A DNA stretch of 61,171 nucleotides, taken from contig JAAVCG010000004.1 of NCBI GenBank assembly GCA_014802435.1, positions 1 to 61,171 on the forward strand. Direction: 5' to 3'. A program made the position numbers and the translations under genes. The DNA comes from Bacteroides sp. (GTDB taxonomy: Bacteria; Bacteroidota; Bacteroidia; Bacteroidales; Muribaculaceae). Shown piece by piece: positions 15,039 to 25,426 of this stretch. Below the pieces are notes generated by a model. The model saw only the letters and a list, made by a program, of their open reading frames with translations, did not search any database and had not been told where the DNA came from. Numbering within the stretch: the first letter of the stretch is position 1; each line of letters starts with the position of its first letter.

Positions 15039-18000
15039 TCAGAGTTTGATTACTCGGCCATCACGGATGTAGAGGCCATGGCCGGGGTTGGTGACGCGGC
15101 GGCCTTGGAGGTCATAAATGTCGCCTGACTGAGAGTCGGAGATTTCAACCTCATTGATGGCGGAATCCAGATGGGCGTCCATGAAGTTGGTGTAGAGCTT
15201 CAGGTCAGGGAAGGCTGCGTTCTGGAGCACACACATGATGTGGGTGAAGTCCTTGAGGAAGGTGGTCACGCCGTTTTCAATGGTGTATTCTTCGCCTTCA
15301 ACGAGCTCTTCGCCATAGAGGTCGCCGGTTTCTTCGTCAATGTAGGGTGAATCGATGAACCAGCGGAAAGTCTCGGCGCCATAACCGCTCAGGTCAATCT
15401 TGCCGTCAACGACTTCGCCTTCAATGGGATACTGGTCGCTGTAAGTGTAAGAGCGAATCTCATAGTCAGGAGAGGGCACGGTCAGGAAGTTGAAGTAGTT
15501 CTCGGAGATGTCGAGAATACCGAGGTTCTTGAGCGGGGAGATGTCGAGAGTCTTGAAGTTATTGGTGAAGAGCCAGAGCTGGCTGATGTTGAGCGCTCCT
15601 GAGAGGTCAATGTTTTCCAGGAGGTTATTGTTGAGGGCCAGGTCATAGAGCACGGGGTTTTCAAGGGTCACGTTAGTGAGCTTGTTTGAGCCGGCATAGG
15701 CCGCTTTCAGCTTGGGAAGCACGCTCAGGTCAAGGTCTGAAAGATTATTGGCGCTGAGGTTGAGGAGCCAGATTTCAGGATATTTGCTCAGGAACGAGGC
15801 CGAGGTGAGTTCGCCATTGGTGATTACGAGCTCTTCAAGGTTAGCCTCGGGGAGGGAGATTTTGTCAATGTCGATATGAGAGCCGGCCACTGAGAAGTGG
15901 ATGAGCTCCGTGAGCTGAGAGGCATCGATATATTCCAGCGGGCCTGCGCCGAGGGAGAACACGGTCAGTCCACATTCCTTCTCGTAGGCGTAAACCTTCA
16001 CTTCGGCGTTGGCGTGTACGTCAACGTCATAGTAAGTGGGGTCAACGGTAGTGGCCACGAACTGTTCGAGGGCGCCGTTTCCTTCCCAGTCGATGTAGAC
16101 CATGGTGTTAGGCTTCTTGCCGGTGATAGCGAGGCTGCCGATGCCGTCGGCCAGGGTCTTGAACGAGCAAACCACGTTTTGCGGCATTTCGGCCACGGTG
16201 ACGTTAGTGGTGCGGTAAGCGTTCTCGCCGGTGAATGCGGGGAAGGCCGGGTTGGTGAATGTGCAGTAGATTGCGCCGAGTTTAGTATCGCAGAGCTGGA
16301 AGATGCCGGGGTTATTTTCCTTGATAGCCTCAGCGTCAGTAATCAGGGTTCCGTCGGCCTTATGCCAGGTGAAAGTGGTGGCATCATTGAGGAGCTGCTT
16401 TGAGAGGTTGGCCGTGGGAGCCTGCTCGGGGAGTGCCCAGGGCTGCTGGGGAGCATAGACATAGGTCTGAGCCTTGGGAGCCTGCGGCAGGGTTGACAGG
16501 GGGAAGACGTTGTTGCTCAGGTTGAGATAGTCAAGGTCAATATAGTCGGCAATGATAATCTCTGAGAGCAGGTTGCTGCTCAGGTCAAGATGCTTGATGG
16601 CTTCGAGGTCCTGAATGGCCACTTCGGTGATTTGGTTGCCTGAGAGGTTGAGTTCTTGGAGGTTTGAGGCCTTCAGGAGGTTGATTTCGCTGAAATTGTT
16701 GTTGCTCAGGTCAACGGTCACGCTGTTGAGCAGACCCGGTTCAATGGAGGTCAGCTTATTATTGGCGGCCTTGATTGAGGAGAGGAGGTTCTTGCCGTTT
16801 GCGCCGTCGGCTCCGTTGAGGTCAAGAACGGTCAGGTTGTTGCCGCTGAGGTCAAGATTGGTCAGACAGCGGTTCCATTGGAGGTCAATGTTGGAAATCT
16901 GACAGTTTGTGAGGCTCAGGTCAGTGATGCAGGCTGAGGGGGTGACGTTGATTGAGGTCAGGCCTACTCCGTCAATTCCCAGGGCCGAGAGGTCAGTTCC
17001 TTCAGGCAGATAGATGGTCATCGAGCCGGTGCGCTTGACGTCGCCGGAGGCATTGGGCTCAGCGGGGAGCACATTGGTAGTGGTTGAGAACTCTACGGGG
17101 TTGCCGTCGCCAAAGTCTACGCTGAATTTCTTGGGCGATTCCGGGGTGGCGCCCTGAATACCGATGCTGAAGGCAATCTTTGAGACTCCGGGGCGGGTGC
17201 GCAGGGTCACTGCGGCATTGTCCTTGCCGAAGTCAGCAACGGATTTAACCTTGAACAGTGAGGACTGCAGGTCATAAGTGGGGAAGAGGGAGTTGGCAAA
17301 CGCCAGATAGACGGAGTCAGTGGTTTCCTTGAGCAGGGTTACTTTTCCATCCTTGAACTCATAGTAATCCTCGGGGAGTTCAATGTCGACGTTATTGCCG
17401 TCTTCGTCGCGCTGGCGCTCAAAGAGAGCAAACCAGGTTTCAGAATCGGGGCGAATCACGCGGCTCGACATGTCAATCTCGGTGCCGACGGCATAAGAGC
17501 GGTCCAGGGGCATGCGGCGCTGATAATAGTAATACTCGCTGAAGTCTTCGCGCGGCAGGGGCATCGTCGTGAAGTCCATGAGGTTGTTGGAGATATTGAG
17601 CGAGTTGATGTAGAGGTTCTTTGAAATGTCAATTCCGGGCAGGAGGTTTTCATTACAATAGAGCGTCATCAGATTGGGGTTATTGCTGACGTCGAGCTCC
17701 GTCATGTCGTTTCCTTGACACATCAGATAAACCAGCTCCTTGTTTTGGCTCAGGTCAAGAGACTTGATTTTATAGTTATTCATCCAAGAGCCGGTGCTGG
17801 TGCAGAAAAATTGCTGGAGGGCCGTGTTCTTGGTGATGTCAATGTTAGTGATGGGTGTGCATGAAATGTTGAGAATCAGGAGCTTTTCGTTTTTGGTAAC
17901 GTCGAGTTCTGAAACTGAGGTATTGTCAATGCTCAGGCGGAGCAGGTTAGGGCATCCGGAGGGGGTCACCTTGCGCAGGTCGTGGGTGGCAAAGGCGTCA

Positions 18001-18593
18001 AATGACTGCAGGGCGGGATAGTCAGCAATGTCAAATGACTGATTCAGAGCGCCGACGCTACCCATTTCCAGGATTGTCAGGTCCGGCTTGTTAGGGCCGA
18101 TGAGCAGGGGAGTTTCATCAAACGGATTATCATTGATATAGAGGGCCTGGAGCTTGGAGAAGGGGGTCAGGTCCATGCGCTTGAGCAGGTTATGGTCAAG
18201 ATTGAGAATCTCCAGGTTGGTCAACGTGGGCATATCCAGCTCGGTGGCGTAGACGCCTTCCAGGTCAAGATAGTCAATCAGCGAGGCGTCGCCATAGATT
18301 TTGACGATTCCCTCGGTGCCTACGGTGCCGGTGACGGTCGTAGCTGAGATTGCACCGGCTGTGGAGTCAAAAGTGGCCTGGCCAACTTCCACTTCCACGG
18401 GGCCGAAGCCGAAGTCGACGTCAATGTAGGTCTTTTCGGTAGCGCCAATGTAGAAATGGAAAGCGTTTGAAGCCCCCGCCGTCTCATAGAGGGTGGTCTT
18501 GAAGGTGATAATCGGGGTTTCCGATTCAGCCGCCGTTGCGGGCATTGCGGCAAGGAGTGCCAGCATTGCCGGGGCGAGATGAAGCATTTTCAT
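15039..18593 (-). CDS. Secreted leucine-rich-repeat surface protein with sorting tail
   Basis: A 1184-residue exported protein. The signal peptide ends near PATAA (about residue 22). Three long LRR tracts are visible, with units such as LDLSQNKELVYLMCQGNDM, LNLSGNQITEVAIQDLE and LNLSANNLSDLDLSVLP. They are separated by beta-sandwich-like segments that repeat the theme FxVDFGDGNP or VYIDWEGNG. The C-terminus IYDLQGRRVTNPGHGLYI is a Bacteroidales tail resembling type IX secretion sorting signals. It is probably surface-exposed and host- or glycan-facing (inference). It begins 22 bp after the protease gene and likely shares its transcript. Confidence 0.82.
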   Translation of the reverse strand: MKMLHLAPAMLALLAAMPATAAESETPIITFKTTLYETAGASNAFHFYIGATEKTYIDVDFGFGPVEVEVGQATFDSTAGAISATTVTGTVGTEGIVKIYGDASLIDYLDLEGVYATELDMPTLTNLEILNLDHNLLKRMDLTPFSKLQALYINDNPFDETPLLIGPNKPDLTILEMGSVGALNQSFDIADYPALQSFDAFATHDLRKVTPSGCPNLLRLSIDNTSVSELDVTKNEKLLILNISCTPITNIDITKNTALQQFFCTSTGSWMNNYKIKSLDLSQNKELVYLMCQGNDMTELDVSNNPNLMTLYCNENLLPGIDISKNLYINSLNISNNLMDFTTMPLPREDFSEYYYYQRRMPLDRSYAVGTEIDMSSRVIRPDSETWFALFERQRDEDGNNVDIELPEDYYEFKDGKVTLLKETTDSVYLAFANSLFPTYDLQSSLFKVKSVADFGKDNAAVTLRTRPGVSKIAFSIGIQGATPESPKKFSVDFGDGNPVEFSTTTNVLPAEPNASGDVKRTGSMTIYLPEGTDLSALGIDGVGLTSINVTPSACITDLSLTNCQISNIDLQWNRCLTNLDLSGNNLTVLDLNGADGANGKNLLSSIKAANNKLTSIEPGLLNSVTVDLSNNNFSEINLLKASNLQELNLSGNQITEVAIQDLEAIKHLDLSSNLLSEIIIADYIDLDYLNLSNNVFPLSTLPQAPKAQTYVYAPQQPWALPEQAPTANLSKQLLNDATTFTWHKADGTLITDAEAIKENNPGIFQLCDTKLGAIYCTFTNPAFPAFTGENAYRTTNVTVAEMPQNVVCSFKTLADGIGSLAITGKKPNTMVYIDWEGNGALEQFVATTVDPTYYDVDVHANAEVKVYAYEKECGLTVFSLGAGPLEYIDASQLTELIHFSVAGSHIDIDKISLPEANLEELVITNGELTSASFLSKYPEIWLLNLSANNLSDLDLSVLPKLKAAYAGSNKLTNVTLENPVLYDLALNNNLLENIDLSGALNISQLWLFTNNFKTLDISPLKNLGILDISENYFNFLTVPSPDYEIRSYTYSDQYPIEGEVVDGKIDLSGYGAETFRWFIDSPYIDEETGDLYGEELVEGEEYTIENGVTTFLKDFTHIMCVLQNAAFPDLKLYTNFMDAHLDSAINEVEISDSQSGDIYDLQGRRVTNPGHGLYIRDGRVIKL

Positions 18594-18615
18594 TGCTTTG
18601 GTTGATTGGGTTTTA

Positions 18616-20955
18616 TTATTTGATGATTAATTTTTCAGAGTTGCCGTTGGCATTGAGAATGTAGACTCCGGCGGGGAGGGCGGAGGTTGAGAGTGAAGCT
18701 GAATTTCCGCTGACGGCAGTGGAGGCCACGGCGCGTCCGGAGGTGGAATAGAGGGTAACGTTCAGCTCCGTAGCGCCCGGAAGGGTCACTTCAATGGCGC
18801 CTGAGGATTGGCGAACCAGCAGGTTGGTGCCGCCGGAAGTGGTGATTCCTTGAATAGAGGCTGCTTTGCGTTCCAGGACTTCTTTGAGGCCCTCATAGGC
18901 ATTAAACTTGCCGGCGCCCCATTGCACGGGGTTTCCGGCCTTGACGTCAGAGTCAACGGTGGCGGTCTTTTGAATGATTTCACGCGCCTCGTCAACTGTC
19001 AGTTCCGGATTGGCTTCCATCCAGAGGGCAATGGAGCCGGTCACGACGGGAGTGGCCATTGAAGTGCCGACGCATTGATGCCATGAATAGCGCCGAGTGC
19101 CGTCAGTAAACGTGGCCTGAATGTTTTCGTCGCCAACCTTATTGTCCTTGATGTAATATTCATTTGATGAGGAGATAATCGTTGCTCCGGGAGCGCAGAT
19201 ATGGGGGAGGGTGCGGCCATCGGCAAGAGTGCCGTAGGAGGTGAAGTCGCTGACCTTATTGTTTGAGAACATATCGTCTTCATATCCGCCGATGGTTCCG
19301 TCAACGTTGCCCCAATAGTTGCGGGCATTATATGAGCCGACAACGATGGAGCTCTTTCCGCAGGCAATGTCAGAGATGGTGCCGTCAGTAGAGCCGTCGA
19401 GATAGCCGTTAGCGGCCAGGCCCTGGTCAGAGAAGTCAAACCAGTCGCCGGTGCAGTAAGCGTCGATGCGCTGTCCGGGTTCGCCCTTGACGATAAGGCC
19501 AACGCAGTATTTGCCGTTATTGGCGGCGGTTTCAAAGAGCATCATGTCGACGACGGCCAGATAACGTCCGCTTTCAGCCACGTCTAATTGTGCCATAACG
19601 CCGAGATAGCCCTCAAAGTTTGTGGCTAACTGGGGCGATACCTTGTCAGTTTCAGAGTCCTGAACATACTCGCTGGAGGAGCAGATATATTTCTGGGCAC
19701 CTTCCGGAGCGGCGCTCAGGGCGTTTTGCAGGGCTACGCGGCCGTCGCGTTCCTTATTGATGATTACGGCCTGCACTTCAAAGGGAAGTTCGCTGTCAGA
19801 GTAGATGTAGACCTGACCGTAAAGGGCGTTGGGATAGGTTCCCGTGCCGCCATAGAGGTCCTTGCTCAGGAAGGTGGTCTTGAGCTGGTCATCGTCGGCG
19901 CTGAGCACTTTGTTGACGGCGATTTTCAGGTCGCCTTCATTACCGGAGGCAATGACGGGAATGAAGCTGACGCCATCACCGGAGTATCCGACTTCTTCGT
20001 CAATATAGCGGCAGAGGGTTGATGTGCCGTCGTGAGGGCCTACGTTTGAGCCGATTGAGAGATTGAGGCAGACGGGAATCTGCTGCTTGGTGTCTTCAGC
20101 TTTCCAGTAAGCATAGTTGAGAATCTGGCTGATGCCGAGGGCTACGTAATAGTCCGTACCGGCGCCGGAGGCTACGGAGATGCCGGCGTCAGGGGCGATG
20201 CCATAGTAGGGATTGTCGATTTCCTCAACTTTATTGACCATGTAGCCGCGATTATCGGCGCCGAGGACTCCGGCTTTAACCTTGCCGCGATAGGAGCCGG
20301 TCATGATGCCCATTGTGTGGGTGCCATGGAAGGTTTCGCTGCTTTCGGTGTCGATGTTGGGGATATAGTCAGCGCCGTAGGTTTCAGTGTTGTAGCCGCC
20401 GCTTTGCAGGGGGCGGAAATAGGTGAAGTTTTCAATTCGGCTGGTGCCGTCTTCATTGACGAAGTTGACGTGGTTCGGGTCAAATCCGCCATCAACCAGG
20501 GCGCAAATCACTCCCTTGCCGGTGTAGGGCTGCGGAAGGGCTTCGCCGCTATGGATTTTGTCAATGCCTGAAAGGGCGCGGGCAATGTTGAGCTTGGCGT
20601 CAATGGCGCGTTCAAGCTGAATGGACTTGACGGCGGCTGAGTTTTCCAGGGCTTCGAGAGCGTCAGTCGCGAACTCAACCATCAGTTTAGAGCCGCGTCC
20701 GCCTTGGATTTCCAGTCCGGGAATCTCCTCAAGGTCAGCAGCCGTAAAGCCGGAGTTGAGAGTGACAAATGCGTGAAGGGGCGCTTCCGCTGAGGCCTGC
20801 TTGGCCTTTGAAAAGCGGGCGCCGGATTTTGTGGTGCTCATCACCTTGGCCTGACGCAGGGAGGCGCGGCCGCCAAGGTCAAGTTTTGATTGAGCAAAAG
20901 CGCTGCCGCCCATGCAGAGCGCCGCGCTAATGAGTAAGATAGTTGGTTTATTCAT
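18616..20955 (-). CDS. Secreted subtilisin-like (S8) serine protease with type A sorting domain
   Basis: A 779-residue exported protease. After a signal peptide ending GSAFAQ comes an I9-like prosegment (about 60-115). The catalytic triad is Asp155 (ALVDGGFD), His210 (FHGTHT) and Ser632 (GTSMATP), with oxyanion Asn339 in ASGNEGD. A long insert of about 200 residues separates the oxyanion Asn from the Ser. The last 75 residues, with VTLYSTSGRAV and LPAGVYILNANGNSEKLIIK, are a classic type IX secretion type A sorting domain. Upstream, the intergenic region contains the terminator of the preceding gene, and I do not see a clear promoter. Confidence 0.92.
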   Translation of the reverse strand: MNKPTILLISAALCMGGSAFAQSKLDLGGRASLRQAKVMSTTKSGARFSKAKQASAEAPLHAFVTLNSGFTAADLEEIPGLEIQGGRGSKLMVEFATDALEALENSAAVKSIQLERAIDAKLNIARALSGIDKIHSGEALPQPYTGKGVICALVDGGFDPNHVNFVNEDGTSRIENFTYFRPLQSGGYNTETYGADYIPNIDTESSETFHGTHTMGIMTGSYRGKVKAGVLGADNRGYMVNKVEEIDNPYYGIAPDAGISVASGAGTDYYVALGISQILNYAYWKAEDTKQQIPVCLNLSIGSNVGPHDGTSTLCRYIDEEVGYSGDGVSFIPVIASGNEGDLKIAVNKVLSADDDQLKTTFLSKDLYGGTGTYPNALYGQVYIYSDSELPFEVQAVIINKERDGRVALQNALSAAPEGAQKYICSSSEYVQDSETDKVSPQLATNFEGYLGVMAQLDVAESGRYLAVVDMMLFETAANNGKYCVGLIVKGEPGQRIDAYCTGDWFDFSDQGLAANGYLDGSTDGTISDIACGKSSIVVGSYNARNYWGNVDGTIGGYEDDMFSNNKVSDFTSYGTLADGRTLPHICAPGATIISSSNEYYIKDNKVGDENIQATFTDGTRRYSWHQCVGTSMATPVVTGSIALWMEANPELTVDEAREIIQKTATVDSDVKAGNPVQWGAGKFNAYEGLKEVLERKAASIQGITTSGGTNLLVRQSSGAIEVTLPGATELNVTLYSTSGRAVASTAVSGNSASLSTSALPAGVYILNANGNSEKLIIK

Positions 20956-20993
20956 TCTTTTATAGATGGTGGAGTGAGATTGTGTATTTGATT

Positions 20994-21036
20994 AATTCAT
21001 TGCAGGTTGGAGTTTCGCTCCGCCCTGCAATGAATT
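20994..21036 (-). terminator. Hairpin downstream of the gene at 21059
   Basis: AATTCATTGCAGG (20994-21006) pairs perfectly with CCTGCAATGAATT (21024-21036), with an inner GGAG/CTCC stem and a TTTCG loop. There is no strong U run behind it on the minus strand, so it may act as an mRNA-stabilising end or a weak terminator. Confidence 0.55.
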
Positions 21037-21058
21037 GTCTGTTTAATGTATGTTTTTA

Positions 21059-23203
21059 TTAACGGATAACCTTGCGGCCATTCTGAATGAAGAGGCCGTT
21101 GCGGGGGTTGATGACGCGCACACCCTGCAGATTATAGACGGGAGCTTCGGCTCCGGCGGTGATTTCTGTGATTGAGACGTTGACGTCGGCTTCAATTGAG
21201 ATGGTGGAGTCAGCCGTGATGTGGGCAACGTATTTGCCCTCGTCGGATGAAACGATTTCCTGGTCGTTGACCTTGATGGTAAATCCGTTCTGACCTTCGG
21301 CATCGGCGGTTGCTACGAAGACGAATTCAACGTCCGTTTCGCCAAGGACTGTAGCCTCGGTGCCTTCAAGTGCCTTGATATAGTCAGCAAGGATTTCAAT
21401 GGCGCCGTCGCTCTTATTGTCAATGGTCAGGGCGTAAGTGGGGACTTCAGTGCCCTTGGTGAAGGCCTTGATGACTGAATTGGGCTCCAGTTCGTCTGAT
21501 CCGGTCCAGAATCCATACTGGTTTTCGCTCTGCTCTCCGTTGATGTAGAGGTCAATGTCAGGATAGAAGTTGAATCCGAAGGGGAGGTCAATGTCAGAAT
21601 AGTTGATGAAGTTATAGCCGATAACCGGGGTGATGTCCTTGCGCAGGGAATAGTTGGACTGAGAGAGGGCTACGTTGGCATATTGCCATTCGCCGTTTTC
21701 TGCCTCAGTGTTGGGCGCCAGATAGAACACACACTTGTTGTCGCGGTCAAACTTCTCGGTGTAGACGGCGATTTCCATGTCGGAGCTGATGTAGGCGGGC
21801 AGGTAAACCGTAGCTTCGGTTTCCAGGTTGATTGCCTGTGAGAGGACATATCCTTCAGCGGCAACGATGTTCAGATAGCTGTTACGGCCAACTGAGATGG
21901 TAGCCTCGTCAGCATCGGCGGGCAGTTCAATGGGGCTATCGGTGCCATAAGAGTTATAAACGAGGATTGAGCCGGGAGTGTAATAGAGCTTAATGGTAAA
22001 GTCAGCAAGCTTTTCGGCGTCAATGACTATGTTCAGGCCTTCTTCCTCGTTGACGATGCCGCTATAAGAATAGGTGCTGGCCGTAGCGCCGTTGGCGGTC
22101 ACGGAGTTGATCTGATAGCCGGAAGTGTTAAAGTTGATGCTTATCTGAGAGCCGAGCTTGACGGTGTAATCTTCAGCCTGCCAAACGTCGGTGGCTACGC
22201 TTGAACCGTCAACGTAGAAGCCGCTGATGACTCCCTCGGTGTTTTCATTGACAAATGATACCTTGACGGGTACGTCCACGTCAGGGAAGTTGGGCCATAC
22301 CTTAATCTTGTCGCCGTCGTTGAGGTTATTGAGATAGAAAGAGCTGCCGGAAGCGGTGATGTTTTCGCCGTTTACTTCTACTTTGTAGATGCTCTTGTTG
22401 TATGAGGTGGCGGCGATTGTGAGGGGAAGCTCTGACTTGGGGTTGAGAGCAATGTCGCCCCATTCGCTTGAGGGGATGCTTGAGTATTCGCCGTTACGAC
22501 GCACGCTGACTTCTGAGTCTTCGCCATCGACTACTTCAAGGCTCACATGAACGGTGCGCACTGAGGCCAGTGTGGTGCAGCTGATGGTGAAATCAGCTCC
22601 CGTGGGGAAGTCAGAAGCCTGGAAATAAGTTGAGACTCTTTGCTGATAGAGTGAGTTATCGTTAACCACTTCAGCGCCGGTGGCGTTATTGGTAAAGGAT
22701 TCAACGATGTAGCCGTCAGCACAAAGGATTTCCAGTGAGCTGCCATAGTCGCTGTCGTCTTTGAGAGTCCATTTTCCGTCAACGTTGTCTTCTTTTCCGT
22801 AGATTGTGCCGTTGAGGGTAATCTGCTGGATATGGTCGGGGTTGCCGGTGAAGGTGAAGATACGAGCCTGCTTCTCCTGAGCAAGGATGGTAACTGTGGA
22901 ACCTTCAGCCAAGCTGGCAGCGTCAACATAGATGTTGCCATAGTAGGGCGTTTGAGTTACGTCGCCAAAGGTTGCGGAAACGAGTTCATAGCCGGAGTTA
23001 GGCTGAACCTGAACGCCGGTGCCGTCGGGCACATCGACTTCAATGCTCGTCTGTCCGTCAAATTGATGGCGGATGTAGTCCTTGGTGTCCATGACGTAGG
23101 CAGCTTCAGGGATGTTGATGGTAAATGTTAACGTCTTTGCCTGAAGCATAAACGGGAACAATACCACTGCCACAAGGGCTAATGCAGAGAAAAATTTTTT
23201 CAT
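21059..23203 (-). CDS. Secreted surface protein of unknown function with sorting-type tail
   Basis: 714 residues from the ATG at 23203; the codon two upstream is TTG and I do not use it. The signal peptide is MKKFFSALALVAVVLFPFML. The rest is beta-rich, Ser/Thr/Tyr-rich and low in Cys, with repeated segments such as GYELVSATFGD, GYIVESFTNNA and GYQINSVTANG. These suggest several similar beta domains. The C-terminus VYNLQGVRVINPRNGLFI closely matches the tail of the LRR protein. I recognise no enzyme motif. Confidence 0.78.
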   Translation of the reverse strand: MKKFFSALALVAVVLFPFMLQAKTLTFTINIPEAAYVMDTKDYIRHQFDGQTSIEVDVPDGTGVQVQPNSGYELVSATFGDVTQTPYYGNIYVDAASLAEGSTVTILAQEKQARIFTFTGNPDHIQQITLNGTIYGKEDNVDGKWTLKDDSDYGSSLEILCADGYIVESFTNNATGAEVVNDNSLYQQRVSTYFQASDFPTGADFTISCTTLASVRTVHVSLEVVDGEDSEVSVRRNGEYSSIPSSEWGDIALNPKSELPLTIAATSYNKSIYKVEVNGENITASGSSFYLNNLNDGDKIKVWPNFPDVDVPVKVSFVNENTEGVISGFYVDGSSVATDVWQAEDYTVKLGSQISINFNTSGYQINSVTANGATASTYSYSGIVNEEEGLNIVIDAEKLADFTIKLYYTPGSILVYNSYGTDSPIELPADADEATISVGRNSYLNIVAAEGYVLSQAINLETEATVYLPAYISSDMEIAVYTEKFDRDNKCVFYLAPNTEAENGEWQYANVALSQSNYSLRKDITPVIGYNFINYSDIDLPFGFNFYPDIDLYINGEQSENQYGFWTGSDELEPNSVIKAFTKGTEVPTYALTIDNKSDGAIEILADYIKALEGTEATVLGETDVEFVFVATADAEGQNGFTIKVNDQEIVSSDEGKYVAHITADSTISIEADVNVSITEITAGAEAPVYNLQGVRVINPRNGLFIQNGRKVIR

Positions 23204-23256
23204 TTGCAAAGTGTAATAATGTTTGGTTTATAAAAATTGTGAATAATAACAAGTTG

Positions 23257-23264
23257 CAAATTTA
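23257..23264 (-). promoter_or_regulatory. Candidate -7 promoter element for the gene at 21059
   Basis: TAAATTTG on the minus strand fits the TAnnTTTG element. No good TTTG is seen 20 bases upstream. Predicted leader is about 50 nt to the ATG at 23203. Confidence 0.45.
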
Positions 23265-23329
23265 CGCTTTTTTTTTGAATAATTGCGCTTTTTGCCTAAT
23301 TTTTAACATTTTATTACGCTTCGAAGCGC

Positions 23330-25426
23330 TTATTTGAGTGTTTTTCTGTCAGGGTGATACCATCGGGCTGAAGTCTGATAGAGGGCCGTCGCGCGGTTAA
23401 TCAGGGTTGAATCGGCCTCAGCGAGCGGCTCGGTGTTGTAGGGGTTTTCTTCCGTCGGGACAACTTGGAATTGCTCCACTCGCTTGACGGGCGACAACAC
23501 CGTCAGAATGCCGTTTTCCAGATAGCCCAGGTCCTCATAAGTGGCCAGGAACGCGCGTTCTTTAAAGTCAGGGCTGAGGATATTTTCGCCGTAAAAGTAT
23601 GAGTCATAGTCCATTCCGAGGAGGGCAAACACCGTCGGCATCAGGTCAATCTGAGAGCAGAACTTCTCAACGGCCTGCGGCTCGATGATTCCCGGGGCGT
23701 AAATCATTGCGGGAATGTGATATTTCTCAAGCGGGAGGTCCGTTTTCCCGGCCGAGGAGGCGCAATGGTCGGCCACGATGACAAACACCGTGTTATCAAA
23801 CCAGGGCTCGCGGCGGGCGCTACGGAAGAAGTCGCCTAAGGCCCAGTCAGCATACATAACTCCGCCGGCGCGGGTCTTGGAGTCCGTCGGGATGGGGATG
23901 CGGTTTTCCGGATAGGTGTAGGGCCGATGGTTTGAAATCGTCATTATGTGGGCAAAGAAGGGACCTTGCGGGGCAATCGTGTCAATGACGCTGATGGCCT
24001 TGCGATAGGAGTCTTCATCGGCCACTCCCCAAATGTTTTTAAACGTGATTTCGTCAGGGCTATAGCTTGCGGCGTCGACTATTTCATAGCCGTTGGAGCC
24101 GAAGAATGCGCCCATGTTGTCAAAATAGCTGTTGCCGCCATAGAAGTAGATTGAGCGGTAGCCCAGCGGGTTAAGGATGGTTGAGAGGGAGCGCATGCCG
24201 CCACATTCCGGGCGCTTGATGATGCTCTCGCCGGGGCAGGGGGGCAGCGAGAGGGTCAGTGCTTCCAGTCCGCGCACCGTGCGGTTGCCCGTCGCGATGA
24301 GATTGTCAAAAGTTAGAGACTGCAGAGCCAGGGAGTCCAGGTTAGGAGTGATATCGCGGGTGGAGCCATAGCGCTTCATGAAGTCGGCGCTCATGCTTTC
24401 CATGGTGATTAACACTATGTTAGGCAGCGAATCGGAGCTCCGGCGGGCCGTCAGTGAATCCGGGGCGATATGGCGCAGATTCTCGCCCGTGCTGCCGTAA
24501 AGGTCATGGATAATGCGGTCGGCTTCATCGTCGGGCAAGGTTACATAGAACTGCGTGAATTCCAGATGATTCTTGCGGAAGGCGTCGAAGAATTTATAGG
24601 GACCGTTGGCCTGAAGTTCGTTGTAGTATGTATTCTCCGTTTGCTGGAATCGGGTGTTGAAAGTGATGAGCCATGCGCTCAGGGCGGCGGCAACTGCCCA
24701 GATTATCAGCGCCTTGAGTCGCCATCCGCGGCTCAGCAGGCGAGCCATCTGCTTGACCTCATTGCGGAAAAGCAGCCAGGTGGTCACCACTGAGGCTATC
24801 ATGACGCAGATGGCCAGCGGAATGATGGCATATGATTCCATAATGTTGCCTATCACCTCGTTAGTGTAAATCAGATAGTCAACGGCAATGAAGTTATAGC
24901 GCACGTTGAATTCATCCCAGAAAAAGAATTCCGCACATCCGTTGAAGTAGATAACCAGGACATAGACCCCTAAGAGAGCCCAAAGCCAGAAGCGGCTCCA
25001 GCCGTCACGCACCCGCGGCATAAACAGGCGCAGACCGAAGCTGAAGGCCCAGAAGCCGACGATGATACGCGCAATCAGCGGAACGACGCTGCCATACTCG
25101 TTAAACACCGTATTGAAGCAGCAGACATAGATAAACGCCGCGGCCAACAGACCGAAGATAACGTAGCCCATTGGGCGCCGATATTTCCCTTCGCCGAGGG
25201 TTATACAGTAAATCAACAGAAACGCAAGGGCGATGACTACGAAACATAAATCATTGACCGCGCCGAGCAGGAAGCTCCCAATCCATTGGCCAAACGTCAG
25301 CCCGAGTGATTCAGGCGTGATGGCCATCAGGATTATGCGTACGATGAACTCTACAATTAACGCTAAGGCGATGATTTTGCCGATAATACGGCCGAAGAGA
25401 CTAATCGGATTCAGTGGTTTCTTCAT
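23330..25426 (-). CDS. LtaS-like membrane-anchored alkaline-phosphatase-superfamily transferase
   Basis: A 698-residue inner-membrane protein: about five or six N-terminal membrane segments (to about residue 245), then a periplasmic sulfatase/LtaS-type domain. Visible active-site segments are ITMESMSADF (metal Glu), GNRTVRGLEAL (nucleophile Thr), IMTISNHRPY and VIVADHCAS. LtaS relatives transfer phosphoglycerol or phosphoethanolamine; in Gram-negatives they often decorate LPS or glycans. It overlaps the OstA-like gene by 26 nt, suggesting a lipid or LPS modification role in the same pathway (inference). Confidence 0.85.
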   Translation of the reverse strand: MKKPLNPISLFGRIIGKIIALALIVEFIVRIILMAITPESLGLTFGQWIGSFLLGAVNDLCFVVIALAFLLIYCITLGEGKYRRPMGYVIFGLLAAAFIYVCCFNTVFNEYGSVVPLIARIIVGFWAFSFGLRLFMPRVRDGWSRFWLWALLGVYVLVIYFNGCAEFFFWDEFNVRYNFIAVDYLIYTNEVIGNIMESYAIIPLAICVMIASVVTTWLLFRNEVKQMARLLSRGWRLKALIIWAVAAALSAWLITFNTRFQQTENTYYNELQANGPYKFFDAFRKNHLEFTQFYVTLPDDEADRIIHDLYGSTGENLRHIAPDSLTARRSSDSLPNIVLITMESMSADFMKRYGSTRDITPNLDSLALQSLTFDNLIATGNRTVRGLEALTLSLPPCPGESIIKRPECGGMRSLSTILNPLGYRSIYFYGGNSYFDNMGAFFGSNGYEIVDAASYSPDEITFKNIWGVADEDSYRKAISVIDTIAPQGPFFAHIMTISNHRPYTYPENRIPIPTDSKTRAGGVMYADWALGDFFRSARREPWFDNTVFVIVADHCASSAGKTDLPLEKYHIPAMIYAPGIIEPQAVEKFCSQIDLMPTVFALLGMDYDSYFYGENILSPDFKERAFLATYEDLGYLENGILTVLSPVKRVEQFQVVPTEENPYNTEPLAEADSTLINRATALYQTSARWYHPDRKTLK

